Assembly (NCBI RefSeq): GCF_001548395.1
Contig: NZ_AP017367.1
Coordinates: 2,455,001 to 2,519,000, forward strand
Source: Leptolyngbya sp. O-77
Lineage (GTDB): Bacteria; Cyanobacteriota; Cyanobacteriia; Elainellales; Elainellaceae
Reading direction: 5' to 3'
Length of the DNA: 64,000 nucleotides
The stretch's first letter is position 1. Each line of letters starts with the position of its first letter. A program made the translations under genes and the position numbers. The notes beneath the pieces are model-generated. The model ran no database searches, was not told the origin of the DNA, and saw only the letters and a list, made by a program, of their open reading frames with translations. This document shows positions 54,304 through 62,382 of this stretch, one piece after another.

Positions 54304-55266
54304 TCATTCCTTGACCACCAGTTCCAGGCTCGGTGGCATCGATAGATTCACTCGGGGTGTAGCGGGCGGGGCAGCCAGTTGGAGCGTGGTGTCGGTCAGT
54401 CCGAAGGTGGTTTGCAGGGAAGCTTGCAGGGTTTGCAAGAGGCGATCGCGCTCTGGGCCATCCTGCGGGTTCACCGTCAGGTGGGCAGTGAGAGCCATCT
54501 GACCTGGGGCGATCGCCCACAGCCTCAGATTCTCAACCGCTTGCACGCCTTCGGTTTGTAGCAGATGGGCCTGCACAGTGTCGGGGTCGAGGTGGGCGGG
54601 GGCTTTTTCCAGCAGGATGTTCAGGCTTTGGCGGATGAGCGGGATGGCTCCGACCAGAATCAGCGCGGCGACGAGCAGGCTAATAGCTCCATCGGCCCAC
54701 GCCCAGCCAAAGAGCCAGACGGCGATCGCCGCCAAAATCACGCCGACTGACCCGATCGCGTCGGACACCATGTGCAGAAATGCGCCTTTCAGGTTCAAAT
54801 CATGGTGGCTGTGGTCGTGCAACAGCGATGCGTTGACCAGGTTGATGCCTAGCCCAACAGCGGCGGTAATCAGCATCGGCAGTCCCAGAATTTCCGCATC
54901 GGGGTGTTGCAGCCGTTCGACTGCTTCCCAGCCAATCCAGAGGGCGATCGCCACCAGCCCCAGTCCGTTTGCCAGCGCTGCCAAGATTTCGACTCGCCGA
55001 TAGCCAAAGGGAGCCTGCGCCGACGGCGGCCAGCCCGCAATCCACGTCGCCAGCAGCGCCAGCGCCAGCGCGGCCACATCCGACAGCATATGCCCCGCCT
55101 CTGCCAGCAGCGCCAGACTGTGGCTCGACAGGCTGACCGCCAGTTCTACCAGCGAGAACCCGCCAATCAGCCCCAGCGCCATCCACAACAGTTTTGCTTT
55201 TTTCTGGACATCCACCGTGTGGGGATGGGGCGCTTGGCAGCCCTCTGGGCAGGCGGCAGTATGCAT
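54304..55266 (-). CDS. cation diffusion facilitator (CzcD/ZitB-like metal exporter)
   Basis: 320 residues with six TM helices. Metal-site motifs are in TM2 and TM5 (HMLSD and HMVSD) and a histidine loop HDHSHHD lies between TM4 and TM5. An N-terminal Cys/His patch (CPEGCQAPHPHT) may collect metal. CDF proteins exchange Zn2+/Co2+ and related ions for H+. The ATG at 55266 was chosen; a GTG at 55281 with AAAGG upstream is an alternative. Confidence 0.92.
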   Translation of the reverse strand: MHTAACPEGCQAPHPHTVDVQKKAKLLWMALGLIGGFSLVELAVSLSSHSLALLAEAGHMLSDVAALALALLATWIAGWPPSAQAPFGYRRVEILAALANGLGLVAIALWIGWEAVERLQHPDAEILGLPMLITAAVGLGINLVNASLLHDHSHHDLNLKGAFLHMVSDAIGSVGVILAAIAVWLFGWAWADGAISLLVAALILVGAIPLIRQSLNILLEKAPAHLDPDTVQAHLLQTEGVQAVENLRLWAIAPGQMALTAHLTVNPQDGPERDRLLQTLQASLQTTFGLTDTTLQLAAPPATPRVNLSMPPSLELVVKE

Positions 55267-55459
55267 GAAGGCGGAAAACACAGCAAAAGACCTTTTCTAG
55301 GATCATCCCACAGAATTCCCTGAGCAGCCACGACGCTGGACGGGAGCGGCGGGTTCCGGCTAGACCGCAGAAGCAGTGGGGAGCGGATGGGATAAGGTGA
55401 TTCTGGAGGGTTTTCTCCAGCCTTGCAGTTCGCCCCATCACCCCGTCACCTTGTACCCC

Positions 55460-56212
55460 ATGCTAGATTTTTGGGCAAAAACCAGCGGCACCTGGATCAA
55501 CGTTGCCACGGTTCTACTGGGGACTGCCCTGGGGCTGCTGCTCACCGGGCACTTGCCAGAGCGGATGCAGCGGATGATCAAGCAGGGGTTGGGACTGACA
55601 ACGCTGTTTATCGGCATCAGCATGGCAGGCAGCCTGAACCAGTCCAGGGGCGGCATTGTAGACGGCGTGATTTTGGGGCTGTTGGCGCTGGTGGCAGGCG
55701 GGCTGCTGGGCGAGTGGTGGCAGATTGAGGAACGGCTGGCGATCGCCGGAGATTGGCTGAAACATCGGGTCAAAGGCAAGGGTCGCTTTACCGATGGCTT
55801 TGTCACCGCCAGTTTGCTGTTTTGCATTGGCCCGATGGCCATGATCGGCAGCCTAAACAACGGGCTGGTGGGCGATGCGCGGCTGCTGACGCTAAAGGCG
55901 ACGATGGACGGACTGGCGGCGATCGCCCTCACGGGCAGCTACGGCATTGGTGTCGGCTTTTCGACCCTGACAATTTTGCTGTATCAAGGCGGACTGTCGC
56001 TAGCCGCCGGACTCCTGGCCCGCGCGCTCCCCGATCCCGCCAGTTCGCCGCCCGTGCTGCTAGCAACAGGCGTAGGCGGCCTGATGATTCTGTCTATCGG
56101 GCTGAACTTGCTAGAAATCGGCAAGGTGCGCGTCGGCTCCTTCTTGCCAGCCCCCTTCCTCGCACCGCTGGTCTATTGGCTTGCCACATGGCTCACAGCC
56201 GCCTTCGCGTGA
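55460..56212 (+). CDS. DUF554-family membrane protein
   Basis: 250 residues with six or seven TM helices. GTWINVATVLLGTALGLLL at the N terminus and FVTASLLFCIGPMAMIGSLNNGL are signatures of DUF554 proteins (YdfK/YqgA type). Their role is not firmly known; a transporter or channel is likely. The ATG at 55460 starts the family sequence; residues from 55376 on are not family-like. It is divergent from the CDF gene. Confidence 0.85.
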   Translation: MLDFWAKTSGTWINVATVLLGTALGLLLTGHLPERMQRMIKQGLGLTTLFIGISMAGSLNQSRGGIVDGVILGLLALVAGGLLGEWWQIEERLAIAGDWLKHRVKGKGRFTDGFVTASLLFCIGPMAMIGSLNNGLVGDARLLTLKATMDGLAAIALTGSYGIGVGFSTLTILLYQGGLSLAAGLLARALPDPASSPPVLLATGVGGLMILSIGLNLLEIGKVRVGSFLPAPFLAPLVYWLATWLTAAFA

Positions 56213-56221
56213 GGCCTTGCC

Positions 56222-56281
56222 CTGAGAAATCGCCCTGAGAAATCGCACTGAGAAATCGCACTGAGAAATCGCACTGAGAAA
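56222..56281. repeat. 15-base minisatellite (CTGAGAAATCGCA)n
   Basis: Four units of CTGAGAAATCGC(A/C) plus a divergent fifth (CTGAGAAAGTG) run in tandem with period 15-16, directly after the DUF554 stop. No gene overlaps it. Confidence 0.9.
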
Positions 56282-56376
56282 GTGCCCCAGAGGCAGGCAA
56301 TTTTTGCAGGCAACAGGGGCGATCGCCCCCGTCATCCGTGCAATGCGAAGCGACCTCTCTCTAACTCACCGAAGCG

Positions 56377-56446
56377 CCCTTCGGAGGGGGGTTTGGGGGG
56401 AAGCGGGTTCCCAAGCGGGGGGGTTGGGGGGGAAGCTCCCCCCCAA
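56377..56446. repeat. G-run cluster ending in a 9-base G/C hairpin
   Basis: Four or more runs of six or seven G (56381-56432) separated by short spacers could form a G-quadruplex on the plus strand. The last run is part of a perfect hairpin TTGGGGGGG (56424-56432) / CCCCCCCAA (56438-56446) with loop AAGCT. It lies between DUF554 and the NADH dehydrogenase gene, within a 355-base gap without a gene. Confidence 0.85.
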
Positions 56447-56567
56447 GGCTGTTGGCTCGGCAGAGGAGAACCGCCCAAATCTTTAAAGCTTTTATTTATG
56501 CAGAGATGCCGTAAATGTACAACGTTACACACGACATCCCCAATTCAGGCGGCTAACATGGCGCTTA

Positions 56568-57974
56568 ATGTCCTCAACACAGAATCGCCTGAGAACCTCT
56601 ATGGACGCGATCGCAACACCAGAACCGCACCACGTCGTCATCATTGGCGGCGGATTTAGCGGTCTATACGCCGCCAAAACGTTGGGACGCGCAAAAGACA
56701 TTAAGGTAACGCTAGTAGACAAGCGCAACTTTCACCTGTTTCAGCCCTTGCTATATCAAGTGGCAACGGGCACGCTGTCGCCAGCCGACATTTCTTCGCC
56801 CCTGCGCGGCATTCTCAGCGACTACAAAAACATTACCGTGCTGATGGATGAGGCGGTTGATCTTGATCCACAGGCACAAGTGCTAAAGCTGCGAGAGCAG
56901 GAGCTTCCCTACGACACGCTGGTTGTGGCAACGGGTGTCAGCCACCACTACTTTGGCAACGACCAGTGGCGCGACACGGCTCCGGGGCTGAAAACCATTG
57001 AAGATGCCCTGGAAATGCGCCGCCGGATTTTTGTCGCCTTTGAAGCGGCAGAGAAGGAAACCGACCCCGAAAAGCGCAAAGCATGGCTCACCTTTGTCAT
57101 TGTGGGCGGCGGGCCGACGGGAGTAGAGCTAGCCGGGGCGATCGCCGAACTGGCCTACCGCACGCTCAAAGAAGACTTCCGCAACATCGACACCTCAGAA
57201 ACCACCATCCTGCTGCTGGAAGGCATGGATCGCGTCCTGCCACCCTACGATCCTGACCTGTCGGCAAAGGCGGCTGAATCGTTATCCCGTCTGGGCGTGA
57301 CCGTCCGCACCAAAACCCTGGTGACGCAGATTGAACCCAGCGACAGCGGCGACGTGGTAACGCTGAAAAGCGGCACGCCGGATAATCCCGTGATTGAGAC
57401 AATGACCGCTCGCACCATCCTCTGGGCGGCAGGGGTAAAAGCCTCTGGCATGGGCAAGGTGCTGGCCGATCGGGCGGGTGCGTTGTGCGATCGCGTCGGG
57501 CGCGTCATCGTGGAACCTGATTTCAGCATCGCGGGTTATCCCAATATCTTCGTCATCGGCGATCTGGCCCACTATGCCCACCAAGGCGATCGCCCCATTC
57601 CGGGTGTCGCACCGGCCGCCGTGCAGGCCGGTGAATACGTCGCCAAGACCCTCCAGCGACGCATCCAGGGGCAGTCCGTAGAACCCTTTGTCTATAAAGA
57701 TCCAGGTAGCTTGGCCATCATCGGGCAAAATGCTGCGGTGGTTGACCTGGGCTTCGTCAAGTTTTCTGGGCCACCCGCCTGGTTTGCGTGGGTCTTTGCC
57801 CACATTTACTATCTAATCGAGTTCGACAACAAGCTTATTGTCATGCTCCAGTGGGGTTGGAACTACTTCACCCGCAAGCGCGGCGCACGGCTGATTACGG
57901 GTGAGGGCGGCGTGGCGACCGCAGAGTCCGCAGGGACGTATCGGACTAGGGTGAAGGAGCCGGTGGAGGTGTAG
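56568..57974 (+). CDS. type 2 NAD(P)H dehydrogenase (NDH-2), FAD-dependent
   Basis: 468 residues. Two dinucleotide-binding motifs: VVIIGGGFSGLYAAKTL (FAD) and FVIVGGGPTGVELAGAIAEL (NAD(P)H), then the FAD motif IFVIGDLAHY and a C-terminal amphipathic region (WFAWVFAHIYYLIEF, LQWGWNYFTRKRGARLI) that binds the membrane. It oxidises NADH and reduces quinone without pumping protons. The start is 56568 or, as likely, ATG 56601 (MDAIATPEPHH). Confidence 0.94.
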   Translation: MSSTQNRLRTSMDAIATPEPHHVVIIGGGFSGLYAAKTLGRAKDIKVTLVDKRNFHLFQPLLYQVATGTLSPADISSPLRGILSDYKNITVLMDEAVDLDPQAQVLKLREQELPYDTLVVATGVSHHYFGNDQWRDTAPGLKTIEDALEMRRRIFVAFEAAEKETDPEKRKAWLTFVIVGGGPTGVELAGAIAELAYRTLKEDFRNIDTSETTILLLEGMDRVLPPYDPDLSAKAAESLSRLGVTVRTKTLVTQIEPSDSGDVVTLKSGTPDNPVIETMTARTILWAAGVKASGMGKVLADRAGALCDRVGRVIVEPDFSIAGYPNIFVIGDLAHYAHQGDRPIPGVAPAAVQAGEYVAKTLQRRIQGQSVEPFVYKDPGSLAIIGQNAAVVDLGFVKFSGPPAWFAWVFAHIYYLIEFDNKLIVMLQWGWNYFTRKRGARLITGEGGVATAESAGTYRTRVKEPVEV

Positions 57975-58125
57975 AGGAAGCGGGAAGAGGGAAAAAGGAA
58001 AAACGAAGAGGGAAGAACGAAGAACGAAGAGGGGAGCGGGAAGAGGGAAGAACGAAGAACGAAGAGGGAAGAACGAAGAGGGAAGAGGGGGAGCGGGAAG
58101 AGGGGGAGCGGGAAGAGGGGAGGGC
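57975..58125. repeat. purine-only tandem repeats (GAAGAACGAAGAGG)
   Basis: 150 bases of G and A with few exceptions: GAGGGAAGAACGAAGAACGAAGAG units repeat with small changes, plus GGGGAGCGGGAAGA units. Purine strand bias is extreme. The block separates the NADH dehydrogenase gene from the UDG gene. The unit is the same as in the tracts at 15418 and 42864. Confidence 0.9.
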
Positions 58126-58226
58126 GATCGCGCTGGCTTGTATTGGCCGGTTCGGATTGCTGATTCGTTTTACAATGAAGCTTCCATAGATTTAATCTCT
58201 GATCACCAAGCCCTAGACCAAATCCA

Positions 58227-58925
58227 ATGGCGAGCGAAGACCAAATTGACTTATTCAGTCTGGCGGAGGTCGCCACGCCTGCCGCATCTGCCAGCTTCGA
58301 CCCGTCCCAAATTCCCACCAGCGTCCGCATCCCCATTCCACCGGGAACCTACGCCTCGATGGAGGAAATGAAGGCGCACTGCGACCAATGTCAGCGCTGC
58401 GAACTGGGGCAAAATCGCACCCATGCAGTCATTGGGCGTGGCGGCCTGGCTGCGCCCGTGATGATTGTCGGCGAGGGGCCAGGGCAAACCGAAGACGAAA
58501 CCGGGCTGCCGTTTGTGGGCAAGTCGGGTCAGTTGCTCGCCAAAATTCTAGAATCGGTGCAGTTGAGCGATGAGGACGTGTTCATCTGCAACGTGGTGAA
58601 GTGTCGCCCGCCGGAAAACCGCACCCCCACCGCCGCCGAAGCCGATGCCTGCAAGGGCTACCTGATGGAGCAAATTCGGCTGATTAACCCCAAGATTATC
58701 TTGCTCACCGGGGCTACTGCGCTGAAGGGCTTGCTGGGCATCAAGCAGGGCATTACCAAGGTGCGCGGCCAGTGGATCGAGCAAGACGGCCGCTTCTATA
58801 TGCCGATCTTTCACCCCGCCTATCTGCTGCGAAATCAGTCCCGCGAGAAGGGCAGCCCGAAGTGGCTGATGTGGCAGGATATCCAGGCGGTGCGGGCAAA
58901 GCTGGATGAGATTCGCGGAGCTTAG
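58227..58925 (+). CDS. family 4 uracil-DNA glycosylase
   Basis: 232 residues. Family-4 UDG with the [4Fe-4S] cysteines Cys55, Cys58, Cys126 and Cys142 at the spacing of thermophilic homologues, motif A VGEGPGQTEDETGLPFVG and motif B IFHPAYLLRN. It removes uracil from DNA. An extra Cys52 lies in the first cluster motif. A proline-rich N-terminal ~45 residues is poorly conserved. It lies directly upstream (94 bases) of the XPA-like gene. Confidence 0.94.
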   Translation: MASEDQIDLFSLAEVATPAASASFDPSQIPTSVRIPIPPGTYASMEEMKAHCDQCQRCELGQNRTHAVIGRGGLAAPVMIVGEGPGQTEDETGLPFVGKSGQLLAKILESVQLSDEDVFICNVVKCRPPENRTPTAAEADACKGYLMEQIRLINPKIILLTGATALKGLLGIKQGITKVRGQWIEQDGRFYMPIFHPAYLLRNQSREKGSPKWLMWQDIQAVRAKLDEIRGA

Positions 58926-59019
58926 TGCGTGAAGAAATAGTAAACAGTTTCTCTTAGAGTTGTTTAAGCTCTTAATCCAGAGCTAAGCTAGTGCAGAAAT
59001 ACTAACTTGATGTGTAGTA

Positions 59020-59856
59020 ATGCCTAAACTTACTTGTATTGAGTGCGGCAAGAAAACTACAGCAAAGCACCCAATCCTTGAAGTATCTCTTTGTAGAGCT
59101 TGTAGATCTGAGAATTCAGAGAAGTACGGTTTTGTTACTAAAACTCGAGCTGTAAGAGAGTATCGTCTAAAGCCTGATGAACTTTATGCACTAAAGTTTA
59201 TTGAGGAGAAAAACCCGCACTGGCGTACTGGCCCTCATCCAATGCATTTATTTTTGCATCAACAGGTAAAGGGACTCTCTGAGCAAAAGTGGGGCAGTGC
59301 TGAGCCATATACGGTTACTTTGTCTCAGTTTTCTGAACAGCTCCTTTCATGGTTCCTTGAGGACTTAGATAGGTTAAAGCAACTTCCTCCAGACAAGTTT
59401 CAGTATTTTGTTGCAGATAGACTGGAACGCCTGGGATTAGAACCTAAACTGGTTGGAGATGTCTATAGAAAAGATGGTGGCGTAGACATCATTGCATATC
59501 CAAAGAACCTCACAGTTCCTTTTCTGTTAGCTGTTCAAGCAAAGCATCATCGTAAAGATCGCAAGACTTCAGTGAGTGATGTTCGTGATTTTCATGGTGT
59601 TTTAAATTCACACACTTCTCCCTTTCATATGGGTATGCTAGTCACTAATACTAGCTTTACCCCAGATGCAAAATGGTTTGCTAATAATAACCAAAAGCTT
59701 CTGCGATTGAGGGACATGAAAGATTTATGCCGCTGGCTGAAAGAAGATTTTACGAATGAGCATGAATGGCGCGAAATTCCTGAAGAAGTTGAGCTGGCAC
59801 CAGGAATACGTATCCAGATCCCTAAACAGAAAGTGTGGTTAACCGATAAATCTTAG
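59020..59856 (+). CDS. XPA-like zinc finger/DNA-binding domain fused to Mrr-type nuclease
   Basis: 278 residues. N-terminal part: a C4 zinc motif, Cys6-x2-Cys9-x15-Cys25-x2-Cys28 (CIECGKK ... LCRACR), then a block that lines up with human XPA: VTKTRAVREYRLK with ITKTEAKQEYLLK, LKFIEEKNPH with LKFIVKKNPH, M-x-L-x-L-x2-Q and WGSAE with WGSQE. C-terminal part (~125-240): KFQYFVADRLERLGL, catalytic Asp155 in KDGGVDIIAY and Gln173-x-Lys175 in LLAVQAKHH, the Mrr/PD-(D/E)XK restriction nuclease core. It may recognise and cut distorted DNA. The gene is clearly AT-richer than its neighbours and has no HIP1 site, suggesting transfer. It ends convergently with grxC in a shared TTAG. The XPA match is from memory of the human protein. 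Confidence 0.8.
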   Translation: MPKLTCIECGKKTTAKHPILEVSLCRACRSENSEKYGFVTKTRAVREYRLKPDELYALKFIEEKNPHWRTGPHPMHLFLHQQVKGLSEQKWGSAEPYTVTLSQFSEQLLSWFLEDLDRLKQLPPDKFQYFVADRLERLGLEPKLVGDVYRKDGGVDIIAYPKNLTVPFLLAVQAKHHRKDRKTSVSDVRDFHGVLNSHTSPFHMGMLVTNTSFTPDAKWFANNNQKLLRLRDMKDLCRWLKEDFTNEHEWREIPEEVELAPGIRIQIPKQKVWLTDKS

Positions 59857-60173
59857 TTTTCTGCTGCCGCTTGCCATAATAGAGGGTCTAACTCCCCCTG
59901 GCGATCCAGTGCGTAGAGATCATCACAGCCGCCGATGTGCTGGTTGTTGATGAAAATTTGAGGCACGCTGCGGCGACCGTTGGCGCGTTCGGCCATTTTG
60001 ACGCGGGCGGCTCCGTCGCCGTCGATTTTGTATTCGGTGAAGTTTACGCCTTTCCAGCGCAGCAGCATCTTGGCGCGGATGCAGTAAGGACAGGTTTGCC
60101 AGGTGTAGATTTCGACGTTGGCTTTGACGTTTTCTGGGTGTCGGCCGAGGAGGGTGTTGAGTTTTTCTAGCAT
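59853..60173 (-). CDS. grxC: glutaredoxin, class 1 (Grx3-like)
   Basis: 106 residues. The dithiol active site is Cys28-Pro-Tyr-Cys31 (WQTCPYC), with the cis-proline motif SVPQIFI and the GGCDDLYAL glutathione-binding end. It reduces protein disulfides and mixed disulfides with glutathione. An N-terminal extension of ~18 residues (MLEKLNTLLGRHPENVK) precedes the usual start, so ANVEIYTW could mark the core. Its stop codon overlaps that of the XPA-like gene. Confidence 0.94.
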   Translation of the reverse strand: MLEKLNTLLGRHPENVKANVEIYTWQTCPYCIRAKMLLRWKGVNFTEYKIDGDGAARVKMAERANGRRSVPQIFINNQHIGGCDDLYALDRQGELDPLLWQAAAEN

Positions 60174-60184
60174 GGCGTTGGGGA

Positions 60185-60260
60185 ATGGGGAAAGGATGAG
60201 GAGATGATGGAGATGAGGAGAGAGGGAGATGAGGAGAGAGGGAGATGAGGAGATGAGGCA
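60185..60260. repeat. purine-rich tandem repeat (GATGAGGAGAGAGG)
   Basis: Units of GATGAGGAGAGAGGGA repeat three to four times upstream of grxC and are followed by GATGAGGAGATGAGGCAAC. All are purine on the plus strand. It occupies nearly the whole gap between grxC and the glycosyltransferase. Confidence 0.8.
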
Positions 60261-60283
60261 ACTTCTTTCTCATCATCCCATCA

Positions 60284-61210
60284 TCACCTCATCCCATCAT
60301 CCAAATCCAGTTGCGGATTCAGCCGCCCGCCAAGCTGTTGCAACTCGTAGAGCTTTACGCCGATCTGGTATTCGTACTGGCTGAGCAGGCGGGCGTAGAT
60401 GTAGCCGGGGCGGCCGTCGAGGAAGCCGAGCCGCAGGATGTAGAACAGGATGAAGCGCAGGATGGGGCGAAACGGCAGGCGTACCCACAGCAGCTTGAGG
60501 AAGCGCTTGCGCTGGACGGCGTTGCTCCACCAGCCGGAGGTGCGATCGCCCAATGTTCCGGCTTCATCCATGCCATTGAGTAGATTGTAGTAGACGCGGG
60601 CTTCCCAATTGGAGTAGCGGTTGTGGCGCTCTAGCCAGTGGTAGAGATCCCGATAGTCGATGTGGAGCATATCGGTGGTGAGGTAGCCTGCGGTTCCTTC
60701 CAGGAAGACGTGTTCATGCACTTCGTTGTCGCCCGTGTTGGGGGCAGTGTCAGTGTGCAGATTTTCGTAGCGTCCTTTGGCATGGCGAAACAGGCGCAGG
60801 TTCCAGTCGGGATACTTACCGCCGTGGCGAATCCATCTGCCCAGGAAGTAGACGCGACGGTTTAGGTAGTAGCCGTTGACGGCTGGATTTTGGATAGCTT
60901 GGGCGATTTCGTTCCAGAGGGCAGGCGGGATGCGCTCGTCGCAATCGACAATCAGCACCCACTCGTTGCGAAAGGGGAGATGGTCGAGGGCCCAATTTTT
61001 CTTTTTTGGCCAGCGCCCGCTGAAGTGGAACTGTACGACCTTTGCGCCATAGTCTGCGGCAATTTCGGCGGTGCGATCGCCGCTTTGCGAATCCACCACG
61101 AAAATCTCATCAGCAAGGGCAAGGCTTTCCAAACAGGCAGGCAAATTTAGCTCCTCGTCTTTGGCAGGAACTAGCACCGAGACGGGGATGCGGTTGGGCA
61201 AATGGGTCAT
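60284..61210 (-). CDS. glycosyltransferase family 2 (WaaE/KdtX-like)
   Basis: 308 residues. GT-A fold with VSVLVPAKDEELNLPACLESL, FVVDSQSGDRTAEIA, the metal-binding DxD-like VDCDERI and the FLGRWIRHGGKYPDWNLRLFR motif typical of the WaaE/KdtX group that adds sugars to lipopolysaccharide core or lipid-linked glycans. The C-terminal part has a hydrophobic helix (PILRFILFYILRLGFL) that may hold it at the membrane. The acceptor is not known. Confidence 0.9.
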   Translation of the reverse strand: MTHLPNRIPVSVLVPAKDEELNLPACLESLALADEIFVVDSQSGDRTAEIAADYGAKVVQFHFSGRWPKKKNWALDHLPFRNEWVLIVDCDERIPPALWNEIAQAIQNPAVNGYYLNRRVYFLGRWIRHGGKYPDWNLRLFRHAKGRYENLHTDTAPNTGDNEVHEHVFLEGTAGYLTTDMLHIDYRDLYHWLERHNRYSNWEARVYYNLLNGMDEAGTLGDRTSGWWSNAVQRKRFLKLLWVRLPFRPILRFILFYILRLGFLDGRPGYIYARLLSQYEYQIGVKLYELQQLGGRLNPQLDLDDGMR

Positions 61211-61369
61211 TTCTAGCGGCCAGGAAATCGTCCAACTGCGTAAGTTCTAACAAAGTTTCATCCTGAACCGTAGCAAAACCCTTAGACCGAGCTTAATATG
61301 AGTTAACAAAGCCAAGCCTGAGTGATGTCCTGACTGCGGAGAACCGTTCTCGCTCCCCGATTTCTAAAT

Positions 61370-61600
61370 ATGCCCAGACGCACTTCGCCGAACGACTTGC
61401 AGCATTGGGAAGACGCTTCCGATCTAGAGCATCTGGTGGTAGACAAGCGATCGCACAAGCGGGCCACGCCCGCCAAAGGTCGTCGCCGCAACCGTCGCTA
61501 CGAAAAGCGGCTGCTGAACCACTATCTAGAAAATTCCGAAGATTTGGAATTGGAACTGGATGCGCCTGGTGGTGAAGCCAGTGCGCCGGTGGTTGAATAG
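61370..61600 (+). CDS. conserved small basic/acidic protein, cyanobacterial
   Basis: 76 residues. A very basic middle (KRSHKRATPAKGRRRNRRYEKR) is followed by an acidic end (ENSEDLELELDAP). Typical of a conserved cyanobacterial hypothetical protein, perhaps RNA- or ribosome-binding because of the Arg/Lys cluster. ATG at 61370. Confidence 0.7.
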   Translation: MPRRTSPNDLQHWEDASDLEHLVVDKRSHKRATPAKGRRRNRRYEKRLLNHYLENSEDLELELDAPGGEASAPVVE

Positions 61601-61728
61601 ATTGCTGGCGCAGACGGGCAGTTGCCTCTCTCGCTAGGATTGAGAGTGGTGGGCTGATTGTCAGGGCTGATTTTCCAGGCTGACTTTCAAGCGTTGTCAC
61701 AAGCTCTGGACGCAGGTAAGGGTGGATT

Positions 61729-62382
61729 TTGACTGTTGATCAGGCATCTGAAATGACTGATTCTCAATCGTTGGAGATGACCGAAGAACGGGCGATCGCC
61801 ACGCTGTCTCAGGCTGCGGCGGCCTTTTGCAATGGCGGCGATCGCCCCTCAGCGCAAACGCTGGTGGCAGCCATGCTGGCAGCAGAATCGGCAGCACGAC
61901 ACCAAAAAATGCCCCTTGCATTTGAAAATTTATTAGGACAGTGGCGGCTTTGTTTTACCACCACCGCCCGCAAAGCCCGCAGGCGAGGCATTCGGCTGGG
62001 GTCGGGCTTTTATTGGCCCCAGTTTGTGCCCGCGCAGATTGGCTTTGCGTCGGATGAGGCAGCGACAAACCAAGGCATGATTACCAATCAGGTGACCTTG
62101 GGCGGGCTGTGGCTGCGGTTTACTGGCCCCTGCCGCTTTCAGTCCAAAAAGAACCTGCTGGCGTTTGACTTTACCAAAATGGCAATTGGCGCGGGCGATC
62201 GCCCCCTGTGGCAGCGCACCCTGCGCGAAGAATCAGCGGCAGCATTTGCGGCACAGGCGATCGCCAAGTTGCCTTTCTTTGCCTTTTTTCAGGCTACGCC
62301 CCACTTTTTGGCAGCACGGGGACGCGGCGGTGGTCTGGCAATCTGGGTCAAGCAGTCAGACTTCTATCAGTCAGACTGCTAG
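61729..62382 (+). CDS. plastoglobulin/fibrillin-like (PAP) protein
   Basis: 217 residues. LLGQWRLCFTTTA near residue 70 and GGLWLRFTGPCRF with KKNLLAFDFT near 125-150 resemble the conserved core of PAP/fibrillin lipid-associated proteins, known from plastoglobules and cyanobacteria. It probably binds lipids or carotenoids at thylakoids. TTG at 61729 (AAGGGTGG five bases before it) or ATG 61753 may be the start. Confidence 0.65.
   Translation: MTVDQASEMTDSQSLEMTEERAIATLSQAAAAFCNGGDRPSAQTLVAAMLAAESAARHQKMPLAFENLLGQWRLCFTTTARKARRRGIRLGSGFYWPQFVPAQIGFASDEAATNQGMITNQVTLGGLWLRFTGPCRFQSKKNLLAFDFTKMAIGAGDRPLWQRTLREESAAAFAAQAIAKLPFFAFFQATPHFLAARGRGGGLAIWVKQSDFYQSDC

Noticed and set aside
56282..56659. 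Plus-strand and minus-strand open frames over the G-run region
   Set aside because: The predicted residues are low-complexity Pro/Gly from repeats and the NADH dehydrogenase start lies within; no protein family is visible.
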